Source: an uncultured Chitinophagaceae bacterium
Lineage (GTDB): Bacteria; Bacteroidota; Bacteroidia; Chitinophagales; Chitinophagaceae
Assembly: GCA_937900675.1 (NCBI GenBank)
Contig: CALCEA010000072.1
Location: 1 to 11,693, forward strand
Direction: 5' to 3'
Length of the DNA stretch: 11,693 nt
In this document: piece by piece, positions 1 to 7,774 of the stretch
Layout: each line of letters opens with the position of its first letter
How positions within the stretch are numbered: position 1 is the stretch's first letter
Notes under the pieces: generated by a model
The model's input: the letters and a program-made list of their open reading frames with translations, nothing else
Told to the model about the DNA's origin: nothing
The model's database searches: none
Made by a program: the position numbers and the translations under genes

Positions 1-1416
1 GATTTTTATGCAGAGAGAATTATACCAAGAATATTATCACAAGAAGGTCCCAAAGCCGCTAGTGCAGATTTAAATGGAGACGGATTGGTTGATGTCTTTG
101 TTGGTGGGGCAAATGAAAAAGGCGGTGCCATCTTTATGCAAAATGTCAATGGCACATTTAATAAAAAAGCTCAAGCAGCATTTCAACCTTTCAATGAGAT
201 GGAAGATGTGGCAGCAGTTTTTTATGACGCTGATGGGGATAAAGACATGGACCTTTTGTTGGGAGCCGGAGGAAACCATAAATTAAAATCAAGTGGCTTA
301 TTAAATCATAGATTGTTTTTGAATGATGGTAAGGCGAATTTCACGCATCAGCAAAATGCCTTTCCTGAATTTGGTTTTAATACTGGTGTGATGGTTCCTT
401 TAGATTTTGATGGTGATGGTGATATGGATGTTTTTGTAGGTGCAAGAAACACCCCATTAAAGTATGGCGTAACACCTTCAAGTGCTATTTATGTGAATAA
501 TGGTAAGGGGATATATACAGACCAAACTGCTACACTGGCTCCTGCTTTTACAAACCTTGGTATGGTTACAAGTGCAAGTTGGGGAAATGTGTTAGGAAAG
601 TCTGGCAATCAATTATTAGTTGCAGGGGATTATATGTACCCTATTTTGTTTTCATTTAAAGGAGGAAAATTTGTTGAAGAAAAAACCAATTTGAATAATT
701 TATTTGGATGGTGGCAAACCATGCAGGTGGTAGATTTAAATGGAGATGGATTAAAAGATCTTGTATTGGGTAATATGGGTAAGAATGGTTACCTAAAACC
801 TACTCAAGATGCTCCAGTGAAATTATGGATGAATGATTTTGATGGCAATGAGAGTTTGGATAAAATATTAACTAGAACGGTGAATGGGAAAGATGTACCT
901 GTATTTTTAAAGGCAGAGATGCAAGAACAAATTCCGCTTTTGAAGAAAGAGAATTTAAATTATGAGGTATACGCAAAAAAATCTTTCCAAGAATTATTCA
1001 AGCCTGAAGCAATAGAAAAAGCAGTTGTGAAAACTTACAATATTTGTAGTTCAATTATTGCTTGGAATAAAGGTAATGGTCAATTTGAGATTCAAGAATT
1101 ACCTATTGAAGTTCAGTTCTCTTCTTTAAATGCCATTTTACCTTATGATGTGAATGGTGATCAACAATTGGATTTAATCATGGGGGGTAATTTGTTTGGA
1201 TTCATGCCACAGTTTGGAAGATTAGATGCCAATTATGGATTGGTATTGATCAATGATGGAAAGAAACATTTTAAAGTATTAGAGGATAAGCAATCCGGAC
1301 TATCTATAACAGGGCAGGTAAAAGATATTTTGAGTTTGCCTGGTAAAACAAGCCAACAAGTATTGTTTATTAGAAATGACGACTACCCTGTATTATTAAA
1401 AATGAATCAACAATAA
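1..1416 (+). CDS. VCBS/FG-GAP repeat protein (CRTAC1-like), C-terminal part, 5' truncated
   Basis: The frame is open from base 1 to the TAA at 1414-1416 (471 residues visible). The true start lies left of the window, and the TTG at 85 is internal. Repeated Asp-rich calcium-loop motifs of FG-GAP/VCBS beta-propeller blades are visible: DLNGDGLVD (near residue 23), DADGDKDMD, DFDGDGDMD, DLNGDGLKD and DVNGDQQLD. The fragment aligns over its whole length with the last ~465 residues of the next gene, sharing the GWW..DLNGDG..DLVLGN block, a QIPxxKK segment and the LxANYGxVLIN motif. The missing N-terminal half therefore probably holds further blades and an ASPIC/UnbV domain. Family members are secreted or surface-anchored; their ligand is unknown, and protein or glycan binding is inference. 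It is probably the upstream gene of an operon with the next CDS, one base away. The family call is firm; the function is not. Confidence 0.9.
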   Translation, partial: DFYAERIIPRILSQEGPKAASADLNGDGLVDVFVGGANEKGGAIFMQNVNGTFNKKAQAAFQPFNEMEDVAAVFYDADGDKDMDLLLGAGGNHKLKSSGLLNHRLFLNDGKANFTHQQNAFPEFGFNTGVMVPLDFDGDGDMDVFVGARNTPLKYGVTPSSAIYVNNGKGIYTDQTATLAPAFTNLGMVTSASWGNVLGKSGNQLLVAGDYMYPILFSFKGGKFVEEKTNLNNLFGWWQTMQVVDLNGDGLKDLVLGNMGKNGYLKPTQDAPVKLWMNDFDGNESLDKILTRTVNGKDVPVFLKAEMQEQIPLLKKENLNYEVYAKKSFQELFKPEAIEKAVVKTYNICSSIIAWNKGNGQFEIQELPIEVQFSSLNAILPYDVNGDQQLDLIMGGNLFGFMPQFGRLDANYGLVLINDGKKHFKVLEDKQSGLSITGQVKDILSLPGKTSQQVLFIRNDDYPVLLKMNQQ

Positions 1417-1417
1417 A

Positions 1418-4400
1418 ATGAGATCTAGTTTTAAATATATATATCATTCTATTGCTGCAGTGTTGGTTATCGCAGGCATGGCTGCATGTAAGCAACAGGC
1501 CAAGGAAACTCCTATTTTTGAAATGATGGATGCCAGCAAAACCGGCATCGAATTTGCTAATAACTTGCACCCAACAGAATCTTTTAACATGTTTCATTAC
1601 ATGTATTATTATAACGGCGCAGGGGTAGCAACTGGTGATTTTAACAATGATGGCAAAGTAGATATTTTCTTTGCTTCTAACGAGGGAAGAAATACTTTAT
1701 ATCTTAACCAAGGCGCATTAAAATTTAAAGATTATACAGACCAAGCTAAAATCCCTCAAGATAGTGCATGGAATACAGGAGTTTCATTAGTAGATATCAA
1801 TAACGATGGCTTGCTTGATATTTATATTTGCAGATTAGGCAATTTTGAAAAATTCAAGAACAAGAATCAACTTCTAGTTTGTCAATCTATACAAAATGGA
1901 GTGCCAGTTTACAAAGATATGGCTGCCGAATATGGCTTAGATTTTTCAGGATTTAGTACTCAGGCAAGTTTTTTTGATTATGATTTAGATGGAGACCTGG
2001 ATGTGTTTTTATTAAATCATAGTGTGCACCAAAATGGCACATTCGCTCCAAGAGATAGTTTTGTAGGAACCTTTGATCCATTATCGGGAGATAGGATTTT
2101 CAAAAACAACAATGGACATTTCGAAGATGTTACCAAAGCTACTCAAATTAATAGTACTGCAATTAGTTATGGTCTGGGTGTGGTAATGAGTGATATTAAT
2201 TTGGATGGTTGGCCAGATATTTATGCTGGAAATGATTTCCACGAAAACGATTATTTATACATTAACCAAAAAAATGGCAGTTTTAAAGACGAGCGTCATG
2301 ATTGGATGACTCATACCAGTCAATATTCAATGGGGGTAGATGCTGCTGATGCCAACAATGATGGCTTCCCCGAAATTGTATCCATGGACATGCTTCCTAA
2401 AGATCCTTATATTTTAAAGAGATCATTGGGCGAAGATGATTATGATATCTACCAGTATAAAATTTCTGTAGGATACGATTATCAGTTTACTAGAAATAAT
2501 CTTCAATGGAATAGAAGAAATGGAAAATTCAGTGAAACAGGAATGTATAGTGGCATTTTTGCAACAGACTGGTCCTGGGCTACTTTATTTTTAGATTTTG
2601 ATAATGACGGATTTAAAGATGTATTTGTTGCCAATGGTATTCCCAAGCGAATGAATGATATGGATTATGTGAATTATGTGTCTAATCAAGAAATACAAGA
2701 AAAGATTAGAGACAATAAGATGGGAGAAAAGGATATGACACTGATTGATAAGTTCCCAGAAATAAAGATTCCTAATCAGTTTTTCTTGAACCAACAAAAC
2801 ATGTCTTTTGCTGACAAAGAAAAAGCTGTTACCAATAATACCAACTCTTATTCTAATGGCGCTGCTTATGCAGATTTTGATAATGACGGTGATTTGGATT
2901 TGGTGGTGAATAATGTCAACGATAAAGCCTTTATCTATCAAAACAAAGCCAACGAAGCAAAAGACAATCAGTATGTTTCCATTCAATTAAAAGGTGCTGA
3001 GAAGAATATCAATGCTATTGGATCTAAAATTGTTTTGTTTACTAAAGACCAAATAAGAACATACGAAAAGTTCCCAGTGAAAGGCTTTTTATCTAGTATG
3101 GAAGTGCCCTTATTTATTGGATTAAAACAAACCAAGATTGATTCAGCATTTTTAATTTGGCCAGATAATACTTATGAAAGAATTGATCTAACAAAGAAAT
3201 TGAATCAACAAGTAAGTTATTCATACAAAAAAGGTTTGCCTGCTTTTAATTATGATATCATCAAGAATCATTGGCCTAATCCAGAGTATCTAATGGAAGA
3301 TCAAACTGCTTTATCGGGTATTCGCTTTAAGCATGAAGAAAATATATTCCAAGAATTCAATAGAGAGCAATTGGTGCCGCAGATGAATTCAACAGAAGGA
3401 CCAGCATTAGCTATAGCAGATATCAACCACGATCAACTAGAAGATATTTTTATTGGTGGGGCTAGAGGATTTGCAGGAGCAGTATTTACACAACAAGCTA
3501 ATGGGAAATTCGTAAAAATCCAAGAACCTGATTTGGTTTTGGATAGCAATTATGAAGATATAGCAGCTGTATGGGCTGACTTCAATAAAGATGGTCATTT
3601 AGATTTAGCAGTAGCTTCAGGAGGTAATGAATATTATGGTAAGGATAAAAACATGTTGTCTAGGGTGTACCTAAACGATGGTAAAGGCAACTTGAAAAAA
3701 TTAGACAATGCCATTCCTATACATAATCAATCTTCTGCCATTGTTGCAAGAGATTTTAATAAGGATGGTGCCATAGATTTATTTATTTCTAGTAGGGTAA
3801 TGGCTATGAATTATGGAGCTCCTGCTAGTAGTTATGTTTTATACAATACCGGAGATGGCCATTTCAAAGATGTAACTGCTCAAGTAGCTCCATCATTAAA
3901 TGAGATTGGTTTTATTACCAATGTGTCAGAAGCTGATTTAAATAAAGATGGTTCTTTAGATTTAATCTTAACACATCAATGGGGTGGAATAGATGTATAT
4001 AATACAAAAACCAGCCCTTGGACTCAATCTACAGTGACTGATTTGCCAGGTTGGTGGAACTTCGCTTACCCATTAGATATTGACAAGGATGGTGATATGG
4101 ATTTAATTGCTGGTAATCTTGGATTAAATACCCGATTGAAAGCAACTGAAGAAGAACCTATCACATTATACTATAATGATTTTGATGACAATGGAAAAAA
4201 AGAACAGGTAATGAGTTTTTATTTACAGCATAAAGAAATTCCTTTTGCCAATAAAGATGAAATACAAAGACAAATACCTAAAATCAAGAAGAACTTTTTA
4301 TACGCTGAAGATTTTGCCAAAGCTAGCTTAGTGGACATTTTTACAAAAGATAAATTGAATGATGCATTGCAATACAAAGCCTATCATTTTGCCAATACCG

Positions 4401-4768
4401 TATTTATCAATGAAGGCAATGGCAAATTTAAAGCAGTTGAATTGCCTTGGGAGGCCCAAATTACTGCATATAAAACAGCTGCCGTTTGTGATATCAATGG
4501 AGATGCATTACCAGATGTATTGATGATGGGTAATTACTTTGACAATAATGTACAAATGGGCAGATACGATGCAGATTATGGAACGGTATTAATCAATCAA
4601 GGCAAAGGGAAATTTGCCGTAAAGCCTTTCAATGGTTTAAGCATTAAAGGTCAGGTAAGAAGAATGCAGCCCATACAAATTGCTAGACAAAACAATCAAC
4701 ATTTTGTATTAGCGATGAATTCCGATAGTTTAAGATTAATACAGATTAATAAACCGGGTAGTAAATAG
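1418..4768 (+). CDS. VCBS repeat lipoprotein with ASPIC/UnbV domain (CRTAC1-like)
   Basis: This is a complete 1116-residue protein. The N-terminus is a lipoprotein signal peptide (MRSSFKYIYHS, hydrophobic stretch, lipobox ending at Cys24), so it is membrane-anchored and probably reaches the cell surface. About thirteen DxNxDGxxD-type calcium loops mark FG-GAP/VCBS blades, from D74 (DFNNDGKVD) to DINGDALPD near residue 1027. Two propeller-like halves flank an ASPIC/UnbV domain at about residues 514-592, recognised by AIGSKIVL, the GFLSS motif and WPDNTYERI. The C-terminal ~465 residues are paralogous to the upstream gene. Start choice: ATG at 1418, one base after the upstream TAA, gives a proper lipoprotein signal and suggests translational coupling. 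Its 3' end overlaps the convergent gene by 23 bp. Relatives often sit beside SusC/SusD systems or haloperoxidases in Bacteroidota (recalled, not checked). No catalytic residues are recognisable; a binding role is inferred. Confidence 0.92.
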   Translation: MRSSFKYIYHSIAAVLVIAGMAACKQQAKETPIFEMMDASKTGIEFANNLHPTESFNMFHYMYYYNGAGVATGDFNNDGKVDIFFASNEGRNTLYLNQGALKFKDYTDQAKIPQDSAWNTGVSLVDINNDGLLDIYICRLGNFEKFKNKNQLLVCQSIQNGVPVYKDMAAEYGLDFSGFSTQASFFDYDLDGDLDVFLLNHSVHQNGTFAPRDSFVGTFDPLSGDRIFKNNNGHFEDVTKATQINSTAISYGLGVVMSDINLDGWPDIYAGNDFHENDYLYINQKNGSFKDERHDWMTHTSQYSMGVDAADANNDGFPEIVSMDMLPKDPYILKRSLGEDDYDIYQYKISVGYDYQFTRNNLQWNRRNGKFSETGMYSGIFATDWSWATLFLDFDNDGFKDVFVANGIPKRMNDMDYVNYVSNQEIQEKIRDNKMGEKDMTLIDKFPEIKIPNQFFLNQQNMSFADKEKAVTNNTNSYSNGAAYADFDNDGDLDLVVNNVNDKAFIYQNKANEAKDNQYVSIQLKGAEKNINAIGSKIVLFTKDQIRTYEKFPVKGFLSSMEVPLFIGLKQTKIDSAFLIWPDNTYERIDLTKKLNQQVSYSYKKGLPAFNYDIIKNHWPNPEYLMEDQTALSGIRFKHEENIFQEFNREQLVPQMNSTEGPALAIADINHDQLEDIFIGGARGFAGAVFTQQANGKFVKIQEPDLVLDSNYEDIAAVWADFNKDGHLDLAVASGGNEYYGKDKNMLSRVYLNDGKGNLKKLDNAIPIHNQSSAIVARDFNKDGAIDLFISSRVMAMNYGAPASSYVLYNTGDGHFKDVTAQVAPSLNEIGFITNVSEADLNKDGSLDLILTHQWGGIDVYNTKTSPWTQSTVTDLPGWWNFAYPLDIDKDGDMDLIAGNLGLNTRLKATEEEPITLYYNDFDDNGKKEQVMSFYLQHKEIPFANKDEIQRQIPKIKKNFLYAEDFAKASLVDIFTKDKLNDALQYKAYHFANTVFINEGNGKFKAVELPWEAQITAYKTAAVCDINGDALPDVLMMGNYFDNNVQMGRYDADYGTVLINQGKGKFAVKPFNGLSIKGQVRRMQPIQIARQNNQHFVLAMNSDSLRLIQINKPGSK

Positions 4769-5678
4769 TAGACTGCCATTTACTAGGATCTTTCTCTTTT
4801 AATCTATTGGTATTATAAGTTACATAGGGTATAGCAGGAGAAGTTCTTAAATGGTCACTGATAAATAATTTATTGGCTTCAAAAGCTGCATTGATTACTT
4901 TTTGATCTCCCACCACTTTGGTTTCAAGTATATTTCCAAGAACCATTTTTTTGATAGCCAATTGATCACCTGCAGGAATGTCTGCTGCTAAAGAAAAAGC
5001 TACTTGGGTAAATACTTCTGTTTCACTTAATCTGGTAATATTTACCATGGGATCTCCATGAATGACTCCATTGTTCTTTTGAATATGCTTTAATAGTTTA
5101 TCAATCATTGCATATTGTTGTGCAATACTGGGTGTATCTGGAAAATTTTGTTGAGTACTAATTAATGTAGTGTCTTTTACTCTGGTCTCTTTTATTTCAA
5201 ATCCATAAATTCCCTTGGTGGTTCCATAATAGCTTGCGGCAGCATCTATCACTTTGTTCAGCTGTATTTTTAGTTTTTGAGCTTCTAAATAATTATGAAT
5301 TCTGGTCACCGGTGATAAATGTCGATTATCTACTTCTGCTTCAAATCTTACTAAAGAACTGTCTTTTCCTGCATCAACAGCAGAGAAAGTTACCCCAGCC
5401 TCAAATTCAGGTTTCGTGAATTTAGATTTGACTGAAGCAATAAAAGCTGCATTAATTTCAAGTTTGCCATCCTCCCAAATAAAGCTATGTCCTTGAATGG
5501 ATTTGCGGGGCATCCATTTGTCCCAATATTGAATTTGAACAAATCCTCTAGTAACGGAACTGCCTGCCTGGTATACATACACATTATTGCTAACGATGAT
5601 ATTATTGGGTATATATAGGTAAATAAACAGAAAAGCCGCAGAAAGGACTATTGCCAGGATGATTTTGAGGTATTTCAT
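4746..5678 (-). CDS. Membrane-anchored SRPBCC / GyrI-like effector-binding protein
   Basis: This 310-residue protein starts at ATG 5678 and stops with TAA at 4746-4748. Residues about 5-24 form one N-terminal transmembrane helix or uncleaved signal anchor. The stretch of about 30-165 resembles a degenerate SRPBCC (START-like) fold, with the usual aromatic WDKWMP element after the helix. The C-terminal ~140 residues look like the GyrI-like/AraC effector-binding domain, ending in the characteristic DPSKWQSTIYYPVY. Such domains bind small hydrophobic molecules or act as inhibitors; no DNA-binding domain is present, so this is not an AraC regulator. No enzyme active site is evident. It stands alone on the minus strand between plus-strand genes, overlaps the VCBS gene's end by 23 bp, and is divergent from the 187-residue protein across 78 bp. 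The domain call is by eye and fairly sure for the C-terminus, weaker for the SRPBCC half. The ligand is unknown. Confidence 0.75.
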   Translation of the reverse strand: MKYLKIILAIVLSAAFLFIYLYIPNNIIVSNNVYVYQAGSSVTRGFVQIQYWDKWMPRKSIQGHSFIWEDGKLEINAAFIASVKSKFTKPEFEAGVTFSAVDAGKDSSLVRFEAEVDNRHLSPVTRIHNYLEAQKLKIQLNKVIDAAASYYGTTKGIYGFEIKETRVKDTTLISTQQNFPDTPSIAQQYAMIDKLLKHIQKNNGVIHGDPMVNITRLSETEVFTQVAFSLAADIPAGDQLAIKKMVLGNILETKVVGDQKVINAAFEANKLFISDHLRTSPAIPYVTYNTNRLKEKDPSKWQSTIYYPVY

Positions 5679-5704
5679 GGGTTATTTAACAGGTTTTTAG
5701 TGTA

Positions 5705-5712
5705 CAAACATA
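5705..5712 (-). promoter_or_regulatory. Candidate Bacteroidota -7 box (TATGTTTG) for the SRPBCC/GyrI gene
   Basis: Read on the minus strand, these eight bases are TATGTTTG, matching the Bacteroidota sigma-ABfr -7 consensus TAnnTTTG. They lie 26 bp upstream of the ATG at 5678, which would give a short leader of about 20 nt. No convincing -33 TTTG is seen at the usual distance, so the call rests on one short motif in AT-rich DNA. Confidence 0.35.
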
Positions 5713-5756
5713 CAAAATTGGGGTATCAGTTTGCCATTTTTTTGTATTTTTAAGCA

Positions 5757-6320
5757 GTGAAAAAACTGGCTGCAATACTCATTTTGGGCGTGATGCTTTT
5801 TAACGGATTTGGTTACCGAATAGTAGCCAATTATTTCGATCAAAAAGCAGCAGAAAATTTTATTGCGATCATTGAAGATGAAGAGTATAATGAATCTGAT
5901 TTAATTACTTTAAAGACTCCAGTAAATCTTCCATACTATGCCAATAATGCAAAGTTTGAAAGAGTGGATGGAGAGATGGTCATCAACGGAGTGGTGTATC
6001 AATATGTTCAAAGAAGGGTATACAATGATAGTATTGAAATTAAAGTATTAGCCAACCAAGACAGATTGCATATTAAAAATGCTAGAGAAGATTTTTATAA
6101 GTTAGCACAGGACCTTCAAAAAAACGGAGAAGATAAAAAATCTACTCCAGTGGGTAAGTCTTCTTCAAAACTATTGACTTTTGATTATATCTCTACCAAT
6201 AACCAATTTGAGTTGGTTCATCATATTGTGCTGAATAATACAATTGGTGGTATTTATTCAGATCGTTTATTAAGCAATTGTTTAGACATACAATTGCCTC
6301 CTCCAAAAAAATTGGCGTAG
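5757..6320 (+). CDS. Conserved Bacteroidota protein of unknown function, one N-terminal TM segment
   Basis: This 187-residue protein has an N-terminal hydrophobic helix or signal peptide (residues ~4-20) after a KK pair, then a soluble, presumably periplasmic domain. The GTG at 5757 is preferred because it supplies the KK and the start of the hydrophobic segment; the first in-frame ATG (5793) would cut the helix. No Shine-Dalgarno is visible. The layout (hydrophobic helix, then TLKTPVNLPYY, FERVDGEMVINGVVYQYV, then charged sequence) resembles a family of uncharacterised Bacteroidota proteins of about 150-190 residues, which I remember as sometimes lying near metal or TonB-receptor genes; this could not be checked. 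No catalytic motif is seen. A near-C-terminal LLSNCLDIQLPPP holds the only Cys. The stop codon lies in the left arm of a hairpin (6314-6333). The function is unassigned. Confidence 0.75.
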   Translation: MKKLAAILILGVMLFNGFGYRIVANYFDQKAAENFIAIIEDEEYNESDLITLKTPVNLPYYANNAKFERVDGEMVINGVVYQYVQRRVYNDSIEIKVLANQDRLHIKNAREDFYKLAQDLQKNGEDKKSTPVGKSSSKLLTFDYISTNNQFELVHHIVLNNTIGGIYSDRLLSNCLDIQLPPPKKLA

Positions 6321-6333
6321 TTTTCTCTACGCC
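6314..6333 (-). terminator. GC-rich hairpin, best read as a minus-strand intrinsic terminator
   Basis: A perfect 7-bp inverted repeat, GGCGTAG / CTACGCC, encloses the 6-nt loop TTTTCT. Its left arm contains the TAG stop of the 187-residue protein. On the plus strand it is followed by CATTCAAAAG, without a T-run, but on the minus strand it is followed by AATTTTTTT, the classic intrinsic-terminator form. It may therefore stop leftward (antisense) transcription, or simply protect the 3' end of the plus-strand mRNA. Confidence 0.5.
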
Positions 6334-6361
6334 CATTCAAAAGATTCCCCAATAATTTAAT

Positions 6362-6389
6362 TACAAAAAATACACACATATTTTTTGTA
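6362..6389. repeat. Perfect 11-bp AT-rich inverted repeat upstream of the haloperoxidase gene
   Basis: The arms TACAAAAAATA (6362-6372) and TATTTTTTGTA (6379-6389) are exact reverse complements around a CACACA spacer. The repeat ends 24 bp before the ATG at 6414. The right arm contains TATTTTTTG, one base longer than the Bacteroidota -7 box TAnnTTTG, so it could be an operator overlapping the promoter. A weak A/T-only terminator-like stem is the alternative. Confidence 0.55.
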
Positions 6390-6413
6390 GACAACTATTA
6401 ATTGATATTAGCG

Positions 6414-7742
6414 ATGAAAAAAATAGCTATTATAATATGCATTATTACTAGCATAGCTGCTTGTAATACAAAAAACGATTACCAATCAATTACACATAAT
6501 CCTGATTTGTATGCGCATTCTGTGCACGAATTAAATCAGGTGGTCATGGGAAATAATTTTAGCCCAATTGTGGCTTCTAGAAACTATGCATATGCTGCTA
6601 TCGCTGGATATGAAGTAATAGCTGCCGGGAATCCTTCTAAGTACCAAAGTTTGGCTGGTCAATTAAAAGGTTTGACTACATTGCCATCAGCAAAAGATAC
6701 TGCAAATATTGATTTTCCTTATGCATCCATCATTGCTTATTGTATGGTAGGAGAGGCGGTAACTTTTCCAGAAGGTAGCATGAAAGAATATACCGATAGT
6801 TTACATCAATTGGTAAAAGATCATGGCATGCCCTCTAAAATGGTAGAAGCTTCTGAAGCATTTGCAAAAGAAGTGGGTGCTGCAATTATTGCATGGAGCA
6901 AGAAAGATAACTACGCACAAACAAGAAGTGCTGAAAAATATACTGTAAAAGACATTCCAGGAAGATGGGTGCCAACGCCACCCATGTATGCTTCTGCTGC
7001 AGAACCTCATTGGAGAGAAATTAGAACTATGGTATTGGATAGCGCAAGTCAATTTAGACCAGCCCCACCGCCAGCTTTCAATGTTACAGATAAAAATAGT
7101 GAATACTATAAAAATGTAATGATGGTGAAAAATGCGGTAGATAGTTTAACAGAAGAGCAAAAGCATATCGCTAATTTCTGGGATGATAATCCTTTTAAAG
7201 TAAATGTGACAGGTCACGCTATGTTTAGCACAAAAAAATTCTCTCCACCAGGTCATTGGATGAGTATTGTAGGTATTGCCAACAAAAAAGCGAAATTGAG
7301 TTTTGAAGATGCTATTTATGCATATGCAAAAACAGCTATTGCTTTATTTGATGCCTTTATTCATACATGGGATGCCAAATATGAATACAATACAGTAAGA
7401 CCAGAGACAGTGATCAATAAATATTTTGATCAAAACTGGAGACCCCTTTTACAAACACCTGCATTCCCTGAATATACTTGTGGACACTCTACTATATCTT
7501 CTTCAGCAGCCGAAGCATTGACCAGTGTGTTTGGCGATAATTTTGCCTTTACTGATTCTACCGAGTTAGAATTTGGTATTGCCAATAGAAGCTTTACATC
7601 TTTTAGAGCTGCAGCTGAAGAAAATAACTGGGCAAGATTTTATGGTGGCATACATTTTCATAATTCTTGTGTAACAAGTACCGAAAAAGGTAAGGCTGTT
7701 GGTAATTGGGTTGTTAATCATTTAAAAATGAAAAAAAATTAA
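6414..7742 (+). CDS. Vanadium-dependent haloperoxidase lipoprotein (PAP2 superfamily)
   Basis: The protein has 442 residues from ATG 6414; an in-frame TTG at 6402 adds only MILA and spoils the signal. The N-terminus MKKIAIIICIITSIAAC is a lipoprotein signal with Cys17 as the lipidated residue, so it acts in the envelope. The C-terminal PAP2/haloperoxidase domain carries the vanadate site. Against Curvularia chloroperoxidase: K322 (Lys353), R329 (Arg360), C356 (Ser402), G357 (Gly403), H358 (acid-base His404), R408 (Arg490) and H414 (axial His496), with matching spacings. W319, P349 and F351 correspond to Trp350, Pro395 and Phe397 of the halide pocket, so the pocket is chloroperoxidase-like. 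The expected reaction is oxidation of halide by H2O2 to hypohalous acid; phosphatase activity is a known alternative for this fold. Cys instead of Ser at 356 is notable. The gene lies 32 bp upstream of the barrel gene, probably in one operon. Confidence 0.88.
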   Translation: MKKIAIIICIITSIAACNTKNDYQSITHNPDLYAHSVHELNQVVMGNNFSPIVASRNYAYAAIAGYEVIAAGNPSKYQSLAGQLKGLTTLPSAKDTANIDFPYASIIAYCMVGEAVTFPEGSMKEYTDSLHQLVKDHGMPSKMVEASEAFAKEVGAAIIAWSKKDNYAQTRSAEKYTVKDIPGRWVPTPPMYASAAEPHWREIRTMVLDSASQFRPAPPPAFNVTDKNSEYYKNVMMVKNAVDSLTEEQKHIANFWDDNPFKVNVTGHAMFSTKKFSPPGHWMSIVGIANKKAKLSFEDAIYAYAKTAIALFDAFIHTWDAKYEYNTVRPETVINKYFDQNWRPLLQTPAFPEYTCGHSTISSSAAEALTSVFGDNFAFTDSTELEFGIANRSFTSFRAAAEENNWARFYGGIHFHNSCVTSTEKGKAVGNWVVNHLKMKKN

Positions 7743-7774
7743 ACCTCGTTTAATTACCCAAACCAAAACCCCAC

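Noticed and set aside
85..87. TTG at 85 as start of the first VCBS gene
   Set aside because: The frame is open to base 1 and the residues before it are conserved with the paralogue (SQEGPKAASADLNGDG).
2591..2986. 131-codon open frame on the minus strand inside the VCBS gene
   Set aside because: It lies opposite repeated Asp/Asn codons (GAT/AAT read as ATC/ATT), giving Ile-rich low-complexity sequence with no signal of its own.
1637..4540. Repeated GATnnnnAnGATGG-like units as DNA repeats
   Set aside because: They reflect protein-level calcium-loop repeats with varied codons, not a DNA repeat array or CRISPR.
6402..6413. TTG start at 6402 for the haloperoxidase
   Set aside because: It puts MILA before a standard MKK lipoprotein signal; the ATG at 6414 is a better start.
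6334..6413. Defined -33/-7 promoter for the haloperoxidase gene
   Set aside because: TATTTTTTG is one base off the TAnnTTTG spacing and no -33 TTTG is found at the proper distance, so only the palindrome is annotated.
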